DNA of 64,000 bases. It comes from Todiramphus chloris collaris. Lineage: Eukaryota; Chordata; Aves; Coraciiformes; Alcedinidae. The DNA lies in NCBI GenBank assembly GCA_025345505.1, contig JANVCC010010406.1:14287562-14351561 (forward strand), written 5' to 3'. Below the pieces are notes generated by a model that saw nothing but the letters and a program-made list of their open reading frames with translations, did not search any database and was not told the DNA's origin. Of the stretch, positions 1 through 12,029 are shown in pieces. Position numbers and translations under genes: made by a program. Positions within the stretch are counted from its first letter, which is position 1. Each line of letters starts with the position of its first letter.

Positions 1-305
1 TGGATGGATTGGATGGATGGATTGGATGGATGGATGGATTGGATGGATTGGATGGATGGATTGGATGGATGGATGGATTGGATGGATTGGATGGATGGAT
101 TGGATGGATGGATGGATTGGATGGATTGGATGGATGGATTGGATGGATGGATGGATTGGATGGATTGGATGGATGGATGGATTGGATTGGATGGATGGAT
201 GGATTGGATGGATGGATGGATTGGACGGATGGATGGGTGGATTGGATTGATGGATGGATGGATTGGATGGATGGATGGATGGATGGATGGATGGATAGAT
301 GGATG
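1..305. repeat. GGAT-type satellite with 39-bp higher-order unit
   Basis: The array is built from GGAT tetramers with extra T bases inserted at regular places. In the first ~175 bases the pattern repeats every 39 bases (nine tetramers plus three extra Ts). After that it degrades to plain GGAT runs and ends near GATAGATGGATGG. Because the period is a multiple of three, three forward frames stay open with Met-Asp-Trp-Gly-rich peptides; these are repeat artefacts. The array touches the window edge, so its true length is unknown. Confidence 0.95.
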
Positions 306-3300
306 GCCGCCGGCCTCTCACCCTGGCTTTGCATACTTACTGTGCACAGGGACATCTGCCGGCCTCGGCAAAGCACAAACAGACCTTTGCTCTTGTGCTG
401 TGGATACGAGATTGCCTCTAAGGACGCCCAACTATGGGATTCCCCGAATGGTGGAGGTGTTCCATTGAGGACATTCAGGGGTTCAAGTGAGCAAGTTTGC
501 AAAGCAGTCAGGTCTGCCTGTTGAAGCACTTGCCCGAGCTAGTGTGCTGAGAGTGGAAAACGTCTTGGGCCATCCAGGGGGATGTGTTTGTGGTCCCTTT
601 GGACTTGTTACCTTGAGCACTCTCCACTCCTACTCACCCCTGCAACAGCACGTTGAGGAACGTTGCCCGGGCTTGTATTAACTGCCTGGGAGGCAATCAT
701 TTGTGTGCACAGTTTTGACCTTATCCCCTCCAGTGTGTATAATTGTCTGAAAAGCTTACAGTGCCTTGCTAGAGAGACAATGGAACAGAGGGAAAAAAAA
801 AAAAAAGTTTTCTTTGATCAAGCCTCCACTTGTGCAGGGGCATTCTGGTCCTCTCTGCAAGGTAACTTTATACAGAGATCAGTCCAGACACCTTGCTCGT
901 GACACAGTCTTCATGGGAATAAATCATACTTTGCAACATATAGCAATGTACAACCCCTCCTCTGTCGTTACTTCACTTTCACATTCTAAAGAAGCTTGGA
1001 AATTTCCCTTTTATCCACATTTGGTCACAGCCAGCCTTCATAAATGTTTCTGTTAAGCTGTTTTTACAACTGGGACCTGGGCAAAGGGCTCAGGTGTGGT
1101 ACCCTGTTCATGGAACTGTGCTTCCCCTCAGGCTGTGCCTACAGGGCAGAAGTTTGGGACCACAAAGTTAGCAAAAGCCCCCTCTAGCCACATTTTCCAA
1201 CCTCAGCTGACAAAGCCCTGGTACAGTCTATGCACAAAGATGGATCCCTGAGGTCGTGCCATCTCTCCTGATCACTTACAGCTACTTGGTTTTACCCTCC
1301 AAAACCTCCTCTTGAATTGTAGGCTCCAAAGCAATGAAGTTAGGCGCCTCAGTGTGCAGGGTGTGGTACTGGAACAGCGGCTGCAGGGTGCTTCCACATT
1401 GGAGCGAGGTGAGCCTGCCTGGAGATCACTGTGCATTGAAGACCTTAGTGATCCTAGCCATGTGCAGTGTGACTGCCAGGCCTGTGTTGTGCTGTGCATG
1501 TCTCCGGGCCACAAGATAAACACAGCCAGCTCACGTTAGAGGAGCCAGCAGGGAACTCCCACATTGTACTAGCCATTACATCACCTCTGTGGCCTTGCCT
1601 CTACCTAAAAGTGCAGCAAGAAGTTATCATGTGAGTACCCTTTCTGCTTGACAGTAGAAATGATAAATAGAGTTGGTCTTTTGTAAGAAAATCTTCTAAT
1701 AGCTTGAATGAACGCAGTGGGGTAGCCCTTCCACAGACAGGGTCTATCATAATGTGCCCCGATCAGAGACCTATTTGATGCTGCATGGCTCATGGTTCAC
1801 TACATATGAAATGATGTAAGATAAAAAAAATCTGTATTTCCTTATAGTGTTAACTCTTAATAAATTGCATTTGAAATTACACTCTGCAGAGTCTGAATGC
1901 CCTTCTTACTGAAACCAGCATGTCCTGGTACAAAATGGAGGAAATGCTGTCTTCTGTTTTCTTTGATAATTTATCTCAGGAAGCGTGTTCATCTTATCTA
2001 ATTCTCACTCCAAGCTGCAGGTGGAGGGCCATCATCAGGGGGACAGGAGTGGTGGAAGCCTTCCTGCAACATACACGGAGATTAAATCAACTGTAGAAAA
2101 AGCATGATTGAAGACGATGGAAAGCAGACAGCCAAATTACAGTGGGAGTATGTAGTATAAGTCAATAAAAGTAGCTTAGACTTTTAGCACCTTTGTGGCT
2201 TTTGGATGTTCAGCCAGCAACAGTTGCTTTCTGGTACTGCTGGATCAATCAGATGGAAAAATTTGTCCAAGTAGGACTCTTAGTCCTCTTCCCACAAGAC
2301 ACTCAAGCAGTGGCCTCCCACCTCACTTCAGCCCTTGGCCTAACAACATGTAAAGCCAGAAGTCTTCACAAGCCTTGAGATCAGACCTGCCCTGGATTAA
2401 TGAGGATGAGCTCTCCAATAATCTTCAAATCAAGGCTTTTCTTTCTTCAGGACTGTGAATGCTCTTCTCCCATATTTCAGCACCACTGTGATATGTGTTG
2501 CTTGCAACCTTCCTTCTGTGTGACCTGCTGGCAGCCAGATACTTTACAAGAAATCTGTTAGCCATGGGAAATGGCACAGTGAAGAAAGCTTAGCTTTCTG
2601 TCTGTAGACAGACCAGCTATTTCAGTTGGACAAAACACATACCCCTCAAGGAGAGAGGGAATTATAAGTCCTGTTCTTGCTTTGGTACTGCGGTACTGCA
2701 GCTCTGGTTAATTAGTGCTCTGCCCTGCGTCCCCTTGCTGTGTGCCTCTGCTCTGGGCTCACTTTCTGGTCCTTGACACATTATACTGATCTACATTTGC
2801 TTGTGATTGCCTGGAGTGTGAGAGGTGTGATTCAAAGGACTTCTTTCTCCTTGAAACACAACATCACAAAGACTAGAAATGGCAACAGTAATGTTGATGT
2901 GACTCGTTTCAGCTAATCACTTACTATCTCTCCAGCTGCCTAAAAGCTCTCAATTATGATTTCTTTGAGATGGCTGCCTTCTTAATGAAAGTAAAAGAAC
3001 TTGTAATCTCTGAAACATGCAGCTTTGTGAGAGGGAAGGAAACTATAATCAACTACAAAGCTAGTATCTGTTTTCCACACATTTTGTATTCCAAAAAGTT
3101 AGAATTTTAATTCAATGCTCATCCTTTCAAATTATTCTGTAGGTCTTCTGCCTAAGTCAGGACTGAGATAACATGGATAGTTATATCATATGCTGCATAT
3201 GTAACTGAAGAAGAACAGTTGTTTTCAATTTAAGTTTAGCTTTCAACTCCACTTCTATTTTTTGTTGTTTCTTAAGAAGGGCTTGTTTGCCTGGAAGCTC

Positions 3301-5414
3301 ATTTATGCTTTCTTCAACAATACCAGGTAGCTTAAAAGTTACTTCTTGCTATAGATCTGTCCTGAGGCTATGAGAACTTGTAGTCAGAATTCTGCATACA
3401 ATTAATAGACTAGTATCTGAGAAGCCACAAAATGCGATGTCTGTCAGCTATATTCAGGTCTGCCTTAGAAAACAGATCTTTTAGTGTATGGTGGTGAAAG
3501 AAATACAGATATCAAAATTACACTCTGAAATTAAATTTACAGTTAAGAATGGTGCCACATTTGGCAAAACAAGATAATAGCCTTTATTGGAAGCTGTGAT
3601 GTGGACTCCAAAATATTTGAAAGATGTTATTTTTTCTAAGTATGTAATCAAGATAGGATAAAATCATAATAATTAATAATAAGTACCTGAATTATACTGG
3701 AAAACAGATCACTGTATCTATCTACATCAATTTTTTCATTGTTACTCTCTCTTCTGTAAAGACAAAATACATTACAATTAACCAGTCTGAAATGTACTTT
3801 CTAAGTGTTACCGCACGAGAGCACTGTTGAATAAAAACCATGTCCCATTCCTGCTTTAAGTTAGAGATAGTACTCTATTTCTATGTAACCAGGATATAAC
3901 TGCTGGAGCAAAAGCAAAGAAACTTTAGAAAATGTGTAACAGTGATAAAATGGAATTGTGTTTTACCATATTAATAATAGGAGATATGGTCCACATATCA
4001 GAAAAAAAATGTTGTTCAGAATAAATAAGACTGATAAATTTGTCACCTCAGTGAGAATTATTCTAATTTCTCTCCATGCATCTGAATTTGATACACAATT
4101 TTTGTAAAATGTCTTTTTTTTTTCTAAAAAGATTTACATCTTTTTAAACCATAAAAAGCAATTGTATATGTGGATCTTCTTTAAGACAGAATGTTACATT
4201 ATATGAGCCCCTCTGCCTTCATGTTATCACAAAGATGGCAAGAAAGTTTGCAATTACGGAGTTATCCACAGTGTCTGAGGTAGTTAGGGAAAAGTGCAAG
4301 TGTCGAGTGGGTAAAGGTATACCACGAGGGAGGAATGTGTTACGTGCTTGAGAAAGGGCTGTATATCTTCCATATACAGTTCACAAAGAACAGGGTGATC
4401 TTGTAAAGGGATAGAGACAACTATCAGATATGACCAGTATCCTCGAATTTTGATATGATTGTTGAGTTTGGGTTATTTTCTACAGACACCCATTGAAAAT
4501 GTAAATATTTAGTCTCTTCCTGAAACTCGATTTGGGTATTAAAATGAAGTATTTGTAGTGTTCTCTAACCTGATACTTCACCTTTACAGTTTCTCTCAAA
4601 CTGAAATTAGTGTTATTAGACTATAAAGAAGCACCTGGTGGCTACAAATATTTTAAGTAATATGAAGTACTAGGCAAAACCCAGAAGTTTTAACTCCGTG
4701 AGTTTCTTGCAGCCATTGTCTATATTTAACAACAGATTATATATGCATTCTCAGAGATTTATACATGATTCTCAGAAAAAGGTGTTTACTTCACAAAAAC
4801 TTTACTAAATATTTTAAGCTTCTTAAATCCAAAGGCCCTCTATCTCTACTTGTTGACTATCCTAATTTTTTCAAGAGAATGATGGCATTTTTGTAAAGGA
4901 AGATTTTCCACCACCCTCAAAGAATCTTTCAGACTGGCAGAATTATGGTATGTTTATTAGGACACTGGAAGGTTGTGTCCTAACAGGTCAGAAACTGCCT
5001 GTTTCAGGGTGTGGGATGAAGAAAGAAGAATGATTTCTGCAGCAGCAGCATGGAAACAGTGTTTAGGAAGAAGACTAAAATGGTTTGTTTCTTTCCATAA
5101 AGACCTGGACTTTCTGAACCTTGAAATAATATTATCTGTTTGCTTGTAGAGCAGTAAAGAGGGATCAAAAAGTATTTTCCACCTTCAGCAGTAGGTTATG
5201 CTCCACATATGAGAAAAAAAAAAAAAAAATCTGTTCTTTGTTCTACACATATCCACTCGGTGTGTCATTTTCTTCTCCTGAGAGTGTCATAAATAGTGAA
5301 TTATTAGCTTACTATTACTTCATTCTGCTTTCAGTTCATACGTTAAACCCTGAGGACCAAAATTCAATTTTCTGCTACTAATGGCCCCCTCGATGACACA
5401 CAAGACAGACCACA
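306..5414. other. Non-coding DNA, no gene recognised
   Basis: Only short ORFs (under 100 codons) with no recognisable domain are present. The first ~1.5 kb after the satellite is richer in G+C than the rest; from about 3 kb the sequence is AT-rich with short homopolymers, such as an A-run near 5213-5230. I see no exon-like block and no recognisable transposon end. Confidence 0.6.
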
Positions 5415-5750
5415 TTAAGGGTTCTTGGAGCTCTTTGAGGTGACTGAATTAGCACAGCCAGGAGAAACAGTTAAACTGTGTGCCCAAATAACCACACGCT
5501 CATTTTGCTTGCATAAACTAATGCCAAAATAAACCAATACCAAACTCCAGAAAACACTATTGAAGTTCTTTGCCTTTGAGGATCTGCCATCTGAAGTTTC
5601 CTTTTTATCAGCTGCACCAAAATTCTTGGAGAACAGAGGAATTTCCTCTTGGACAGGAGGAAAATAATCTTTCAAATGTTCCAGATGAGTTATTCCGCTG
5701 ATCATTTTCACCTTCTCCAATGTTCCACCACCCTTACGTCTTCTTCCCAT
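5415..5750 (-). CDS. Unidentified 111-codon ORF with one hydrophobic segment
   Basis: This single open frame starts with a basic N-terminus (MGRRRKGGG) and has a central hydrophilic part. A hydrophobic stretch (VFWSLVLVYFGISL, about residues 67-80) could be one membrane span, and a Ser-rich tail ends at TAA. I do not recognise a family. It lies in otherwise AT-rich DNA without flanking repeats. It could be a small single-exon gene, one exon of a larger gene, a processed pseudogene or a chance ORF. Confidence 0.25.
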   Translation of the reverse strand: MGRRRKGGGTLEKVKMISGITHLEHLKDYFPPVQEEIPLFSKNFGAADKKETSDGRSSKAKNFNSVFWSLVLVYFGISLCKQNERVVIWAHSLTVSPGCANSVTSKSSKNP

Positions 5751-6765
5751 TTAGGGTTGCAGTACGACTTTTATTTTGTTTATATCTACATTATTTATAA
5801 TTTTATCATAGCTGATTAGATATACAAGCTGACAGAAAACACAGAAAGCACCCTTGAATTTTAAACTTTGGAGACATTACCCCCATTTTGAGTTCTCAAA
5901 GCTGTAAGCTGTTTTGCAGCCAAAGTTTTTGCAGCAAATAGTGCTGATAAACTACAGTTCTCTGTAAAATCAGTCATTCTCAGGAACTTAAAATGAATCA
6001 GAAGTAAAATTTTAAAATGTGTTGTGGTACATCAAAAATCCATTCTCTGATAAATACCATGAATAAATACTTTAATTTTTCTAATATGACATGTTATGAT
6101 TCAAAATTCTGTTATGATGTCTTTTTAGAAGTAGAGAAAAAAGTAAGATATTGAACAAATTAAAACGTGTGGGTTTTTATTTCATTCCAGATTGCCTTTG
6201 AAGTCCACTGCATAAGATAGTTACTTCGATTAGACTAGTAAACCAGGCTCCTCCTGGAGAGTGATGGAACTTGCCATAATTATTCTCTTCTAAAAAGCTT
6301 AAATTTTTATATTCTTTCCCATTTCTACATTTATAACTCACCTAGTGTCAGCTACTTTTTCTCCGTTACACTGCACTGAAATTCTTTTTTGTCAACTAAA
6401 TATGTAATAAGCAGAACACTGTCATCTGATCAATAAAACTAATCTCAGCTGGTTCCCTGTGAACTGATGTGTACTGATGTGAAGTTACTCTACTGCAAGC
6501 AGTATCTTCACATCCTCAATCTTCCCTCATTCCCTTCTCTACCTTCCATCAATAGCAATGCAAGAGTGTGATAGCCCAGTGCCATGGCTGGTTCAGATAC
6601 ATATGTGCTTGCTAGTGTCGCAGATGAAAAACTAAACTCTGAATGCTAAAAGGTGGCAGATAATGGCTGCATGTTGAGGTGTTGATGAATAAATGAAGTT
6701 GATCTTTGAAACTCTGAAGCACAAGCCTGCTACCTGCTAGCTGTCAATTTTGGTAATATCTGGAG
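5751..6765. other. AT-rich non-coding DNA
   Basis: I see no ORF of note, RNA gene or repeat boundary. A/T homopolymers and scattered short ORFs only. Confidence 0.6.
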
Positions 6766-7290
6766 AGAATAAAAGTCACATATCTTGAACCCTCGAGTCA
6801 ACAGAGACAAAACCACCACTCAGGAGGCAGATCATGCATTGTGTTTCTGCACATAGACTATCTGGATTTAGAAAACCAAGGGCTTGGAGAACCTTGAAAG
6901 AAGAGCTGGCTCCAAAAAGAGAAGTTCCTGAATAGAAGTGGCCTGAGAAAGTCAAAGGGGCCCCAGAAAGAGGTAGATGAAATCCTGTTTGGAGGAAAGA
7001 TGAGGAAGATCCTGGAGAACAGAGAGCTGTATGGAGCTGAATAGTGTGGGATGCCCAGGGACCTTGGCCGGTAATGCCCAAGATGGAAGGCTCCAGGAGG
7101 TGGCACAGCAGGAACCAGTCCAGCCCAGCAGGGGACTTCAGGTAGAGAAGGAAAGTTGAGACCTGGGAGAGTGATGTGAATGAGTGATTGTGCTGGATGG
7201 TCAAGTAGGATGAAAGCTCTAATTTCTTTGGTTCTGAAATAAACTTCAGTGTTCAGATCCACTGTGGATTGTCATTTACTCTTTTGTATT
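6766..7290 (+). mobile_element. Possible LTR-derived sequence, boundaries unknown
   Basis: This block is more G+C- and purine-rich than its surroundings. It ends with a polyadenylation signal (AATAAA at 7238-7243) followed by a CTTCAGTGTTCAGA-type segment that resembles the R/U5 part of avian endogenous retroviral LTRs. I could not find matched TG...CA ends or a target-site duplication, so this is tentative. Open frames on the minus strand across the block are probably incidental. Confidence 0.3.
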
Positions 7291-7807
7291 AGGGCAGCTG
7301 GACAGCCAGTACATACAGTCTGAAAACTAGTTCTTTAGAAAAAGAGAAGGGAAAACTGTTGAGATCAGGCTGCAGCTTTTCATTCAGGGATGTATGCCAG
7401 TGTGTCTGCTATTAAGCTATTATGTAGCTATTCAGCTACAGTTCACAGAATTAGAAATTATTTTCATCTATGCTTCCTTTTCCTGTGCCCTCACCAAACA
7501 ATTATCCAGCAGGTTCCAAAGTGGTCGGAGAGGACAGACAGAAAGACAGTATAACTGCATAAGCCTCGGTTCCTTAGAAAATTAGGGTAACAGGAACTTA
7601 GTGACTATCTCCAACACTACGTTTTTACTTTTCTCTCTGTAATTGCACAATACAAGAAAGGCAAACACAAAATTGCTTCATACATACTTAACATTTATTT
7701 ACGCGGAACGTTTTGCAATTATACTTCGCTATGTCTAATTGAAGAGCTGAAACTTGTTTTTCCTTGTTCTGGTATTGTAGGAATGGCAGTTATTTCCGTT
7801 TCCCATT

Positions 7808-8976
7808 TGTCCTGGTTTGAGTGAGAACAGAACTAATTCTATTCAGTGATTTTCCTTTTCAGCTTAGTTCTTCTCACTAACTGCACTGTCTGAAGTCAGC
7901 AGCCTGTTCTCACAGGCAGTGTCTGCTTCTAGCAGTGATAACACCCCACGGTTAGAGTTACTCCCAAGGATTGGTGTGCAGACCAAGGCCACTGCTGGAT
8001 CTTGTGTAACACACTGGGGGTGCAGAAAAGTGAAAGGCTGCACCTTCCTGGAGGAGCAGACAGGACAGGTGACCCTAAACTGACCAACAAGGTATTCCAT
8101 CCCATACACGTCATATTCAGTATAAGGCTGAGGGATTTGAAGGGTCTGTGGCTCTTCTCCCTGCTTGGCACGCTTTGCCAGCTTGGCTCAGGTCCTCTTA
8201 CGTTTCCTTCCTTGGAGCATCCAAGGAGGACTCTCTGTTCTTCCTTTGATCCCAGTCAGTGTGTTCCTGAATCCAGTACCAGAATCCATCTCCTGAACAC
8301 AGCTTCTGTGTGCTGTGGGACCCAGACTGGGACTCCCCTGGTGACTGCCCCAGAGCATCAGTGGTGATGGTGATGGAATTGCCATCAGGGAGGCTGCGTT
8401 CAATACTGGTTTTGTATATGTTTGCATATATTCAATTTTTATTATTATTATTTTAATTTTCATTAAAGCTGTTTGTGGAGGACCTCAGTAGGACCAAGGG
8501 TTTCAAGCAATACTCTGACCTTGAAAGGATTACAGTGTACCTTTGAGAGAACAAAGATAAACAGAAATGGGCAATGTAAGCAAGTTTGAGGAAGCACTAA
8601 TCACAGAGCAAAGCATGTGTGCTGTCTTGAGGGTATAAGATAAGCTCTGTAAATACCAACCAATAATAAGTGAGAAAAACAACTTTGGACGAATGAGGCA
8701 GAGACACCTCTGTACAAGTCTGAACGAGGACAGGTACAAATATAGTGGGATAGAGCAATAAGGATGCCTTTGTGCCTTTTGGCCTTATTTGCACTCACGG
8801 CATCAGTGTCTAATGTCATTTGTCCTTCTCGACAGCAACAGATGTTCTAGTTTCCTTTTCTAATGACTAAGTCTCTCTCCCTTATTCCCTTTCTCTTCCC
8901 CTTTGGGGAGGGAGGGTGGTTAACAGAGAGCATCTGTTATAGGTGTAAGGGGCTGCCCTGACCTTAAACGGTGACA
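7808..8976 (+). mobile_element. Solo LTR, ERVL-like family, copy A (interrupted)
   Basis: The element begins TGTCCTGGTTTGAGTGA and ends GTGACA, with a perfect 5-bp target-site duplication CCATT at 7803-7807 and 8977-8981. It matches copies at 50470-51277 (same strand) and 59271-59893 (opposite strand). An ATTAAA polyadenylation signal lies near 8462-8467. TG...CA-type ends with a 5-bp duplication and no internal genes indicate a solo LTR left by recombination. A 5-bp duplication is typical of class III (ERVL-like) elements. A second, unrelated LTR (8474-8840) is inserted just after the ATTAAA. Confidence 0.88.
8474..8840 (+). mobile_element. Nested solo LTR, ERVK-like, inside LTR copy A
   Basis: Comparison with the uninterrupted copy at 50470-51277 shows that these 367 bases are extra. 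The insert starts TGTGGAGGACC and ends GACAGCAACA. It is flanked by the near-identical 6-bp sequences GCTGTT (8468-8473) and GATGTT (8841-8846). A 6-bp duplication fits ERVK/alpharetrovirus-like integration. An AT-rich TATA-like stretch (ACAAATATA) and an AATAAG polyadenylation-like signal lie in the expected order near the 3' part. It must be younger than its host LTR. Confidence 0.75.
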
Positions 8977-9736
8977 CCATTGCTGAAGAATGGAGAAAAA
9001 AATGCAAGGTTATAATTTTAATAGCAAGGAAAGATTTTTGAGAGAGGCTATCCAGGAACACTAAACGTACACAGAGAGGCAGTGTTCAGATGACTAAAAA
9101 CATCTGCTCTGTTGGCTACACATTCAATTCCTTTATAATCACTAACTGTGAAGACCATGTTCTGCGGTATCTGAGAAGATGTATCACAAGCCAGGGTTAA
9201 AAATGCAATCATCCAGATATGAATCCTCCTGAAAAGAGAACTCCTCCAAATTCGTTCACATTATCAAGAATTCTACAGTACACATGGTATGTCACTGTGC
9301 CTGGTGGATGGTGTCAAACAAAGAAGCTTCCACACATAGCAAGACAACAGTTGTATTCCACTGTACCAGTCCGTCATAAGAGTAGTGGAAAAACTGTGCA
9401 ATACTTGAAAAATATCATTAAAAGGATGATACGTACTTCTGGGTAACTTCTGGAACGTGCCTTTATATTGTGTCACTCGCCCTCCCCTTTGAAGTTAAGC
9501 CTACTCTCTTTTGGAATAGAAGGGCTACAGCAAAAGTTAATGTGACTCACTTTTGCCTGTAAGAAAAGGAAGTTAGTGTAGTCCAAGGAGCCTTCAGGCC
9601 TGTAGACGTGACAGCCTGCACATTTTTCTCTATATGCATTGAAATCATGTGGCTTGTAATACTGCTGGGCATTGCAGCATATTACATGGACCAGTTTTGC
9701 TGAACCACATCTTTGAACCTGTGTGTCCCCTATCAA

Positions 9737-9778
9737 GTTGCTGTAGTGCACTATAGTGTTTCTACAGCTGGTCATTTA
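9737..9778. repeat. 42-bp dispersed repeat, copy 1
   Basis: These 42 bases recur at 11988-12029 in the same orientation with three mismatches. The core TGTAGTGCACTATA is nearly self-complementary. Flanks of the two copies differ. It may be the conserved end of an old transposon; the family is not recognised. Confidence 0.6.
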
Positions 9779-11987
9779 GTATTAAATTCTGTGATCTCAA
9801 ATTCAAGAGACATCATCCTTCTGTTGCTTCTGGAAGGACCAAAATTGATGCAACCCATAATGTGTAAAAAACAAATTCAGTAACATTCAATGTGAGAACT
9901 CTAGACTGTGAGAAATGTTAAAAAACAGTAAAATGGTACTGGAGCAGACATAGCTTCCATTTACACTGTTTTTCACTTTTGCGTGTGTGTGTGTGTATTT
10001 AAGAGCACTGGTTTCTTAAAAAACAAGAGACTTTGCAGCAGTGGTCAGTGTAGGCATTACTAAATCACTAGTATTCTGTTGTATAGAGAAGCACATGGAG
10101 GTCTAAATAAGTGCCTGCTGGTTTGAGTAGTAGAAAGCTTCACTGTACAGAACATAATTATTTAATGACAGTTTGGAAGTACTGGAACCAATAGATAGGC
10201 TACAGTTGACTAGATGTGTCCTATATAAGTCTTTGTCATGCTATGTAAACAGGATGTGAAGTGAGGTAAAGTTGGCTGTTACATGCTCATGTTAGAATGT
10301 TCTTAGAATATTAAAAAGCCCTACCTTTTCCAAGAAAATAAAATGTATTGATAGATTGCCATGTCAGTTTGTTTTGGTAAGCTGCTAAATATATTCAGTT
10401 TGTCATCGTCATGACTTTAGGGAAGAAGGACCTCAGTGTGAAGAAAAAGAGAAATATATGTTATTGTATAATGAAAATGTAACCTGTATTCCCTAATAAT
10501 TCCCTAAGTCACTGGATTTTAGACTAGAAACTGTATTCAAAATTAGAGCAAACATTTTTGACCTGACATCTCCAAAATCTGAAAATCCTGTCTTTCACAT
10601 CTGCTTTAATGTTTTCAATTGCTTTCACTGAAAATGTTTTGCATAGGCTTTCTTTAGACTGTTACTGTTCATGATCGAACTTTTCCTCAGTGTAAATCTG
10701 GCAGTACATTGGAGTCAGAATTAGAAATAAATTTTCATATGTGATATTTTTTTTTTCTGTAATATTTCATTGGTTATGTTTCAGTTTTGTTCCACCTTGA
10801 GTTAGGTCTCCTGTAAATTGTTTGCAAATGAACTGGCTGATAAAATGTTCTTGGTGGTATTTACCGTGTGTGTCATATAATTCATGCAACAGTGTGTGGT
10901 ACCAAGAAACTCTTTCCTTCTTCTTATTGCTTCAAATATTGACGTTTAGCATTAAAAAACCCCACAAAACCACCACCAACAGTGTTAGGCAGCTGTTTTC
11001 TTTTTTAATTTCCATGTCAATAATTATACTAAAAATAATTTTATAGTAGTTTTGCTGAAATTTTTCCCAATGTGACTGTTTCCTAAAGACTACTGCCTTT
11101 CAAGATAATTTAATATGAGATAGGAATTTGAATTAGAAGAAAATTTTGAAGATATGTCCATTAATGTACTATACCTAGCATTGTATCTGTAGGAATACAG
11201 TTATTAGCAGGGTCTGTGACTGATGAAAGACACCAACTCTTATGGTAAAGCTAGGAAAAATTAACAACAAAAAAAAAAAGCAAGAAAGAAGAGTGAGAGA
11301 CAGAGTGACAGAGAGGGAGATGTAGGCACTAAGAAGGAGAGAGAAAGAGAGAAGATGGGAGCACGAGGAAGGAGGGAGATACAGAAAGAATGGAAATGCT
11401 TCCTAGTGGTCAGCCACAGAGACAAGCATATGGGGCTCCCAAAGGCATGTGGGGCTCCCAAGATGGGTGTCCTCCCCTAGTTTCTTCCCCAGTAAAGCAG
11501 CTGGTCTCCCTGGTATTACTTTTCCAATGATAACTTCATATTTTTCATCAGGACTCAAACAAATTCTCCGTTCATTGTTCCTGCTTTTGATGCTGTTATT
11601 GCTGATGGGAGCATGTGCTGGTCAGGGGAGCTAGTTCATTGCTGAGCTTTCTGCCAATGCTAAATTTTGGGATACATTAACCTAAAACCTCTTTATATAT
11701 AAATATATAAGTAATAATCTTTATTGTGAAGACCACTACTGATTTGGATTTAGAAAGCCTCTTCCAATCCAGAAATGCTCAATGACACAGTCAATTATAA
11801 TCTAAATGAAAATAAAGTTTAAAATAAACTGTAAAGGCTAAGATGGGTGGTTGGCTGCAATGTGAATGCATCCTCAGTATTTACGTGGCTTAATCTACCC
11901 AGATTGTATCAATTATAGTTAATTTAAGACTGTTTCTTACTGTGGATTCTGATGACATATGTTATTATTTAGCTATTCTACAGTGGT

Positions 11988-12029
11988 GTTGCTGTAGTGC
12001 ACTACAATGTTTCTAAAGCTGGTCATTTA
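11988..12029. repeat. 42-bp dispersed repeat, copy 2
   Basis: Same sequence as 9737-9778 with three mismatches. Here the core TGTAGTGCACTACA is a perfect 14-base palindrome. It is followed by an A-rich tail. Confidence 0.6.

Noticed and set aside
4..524. Long repetitive ORFs at the window start
   Set aside because: Produced by the GGAT satellite, whose 39-bp period is a multiple of three.
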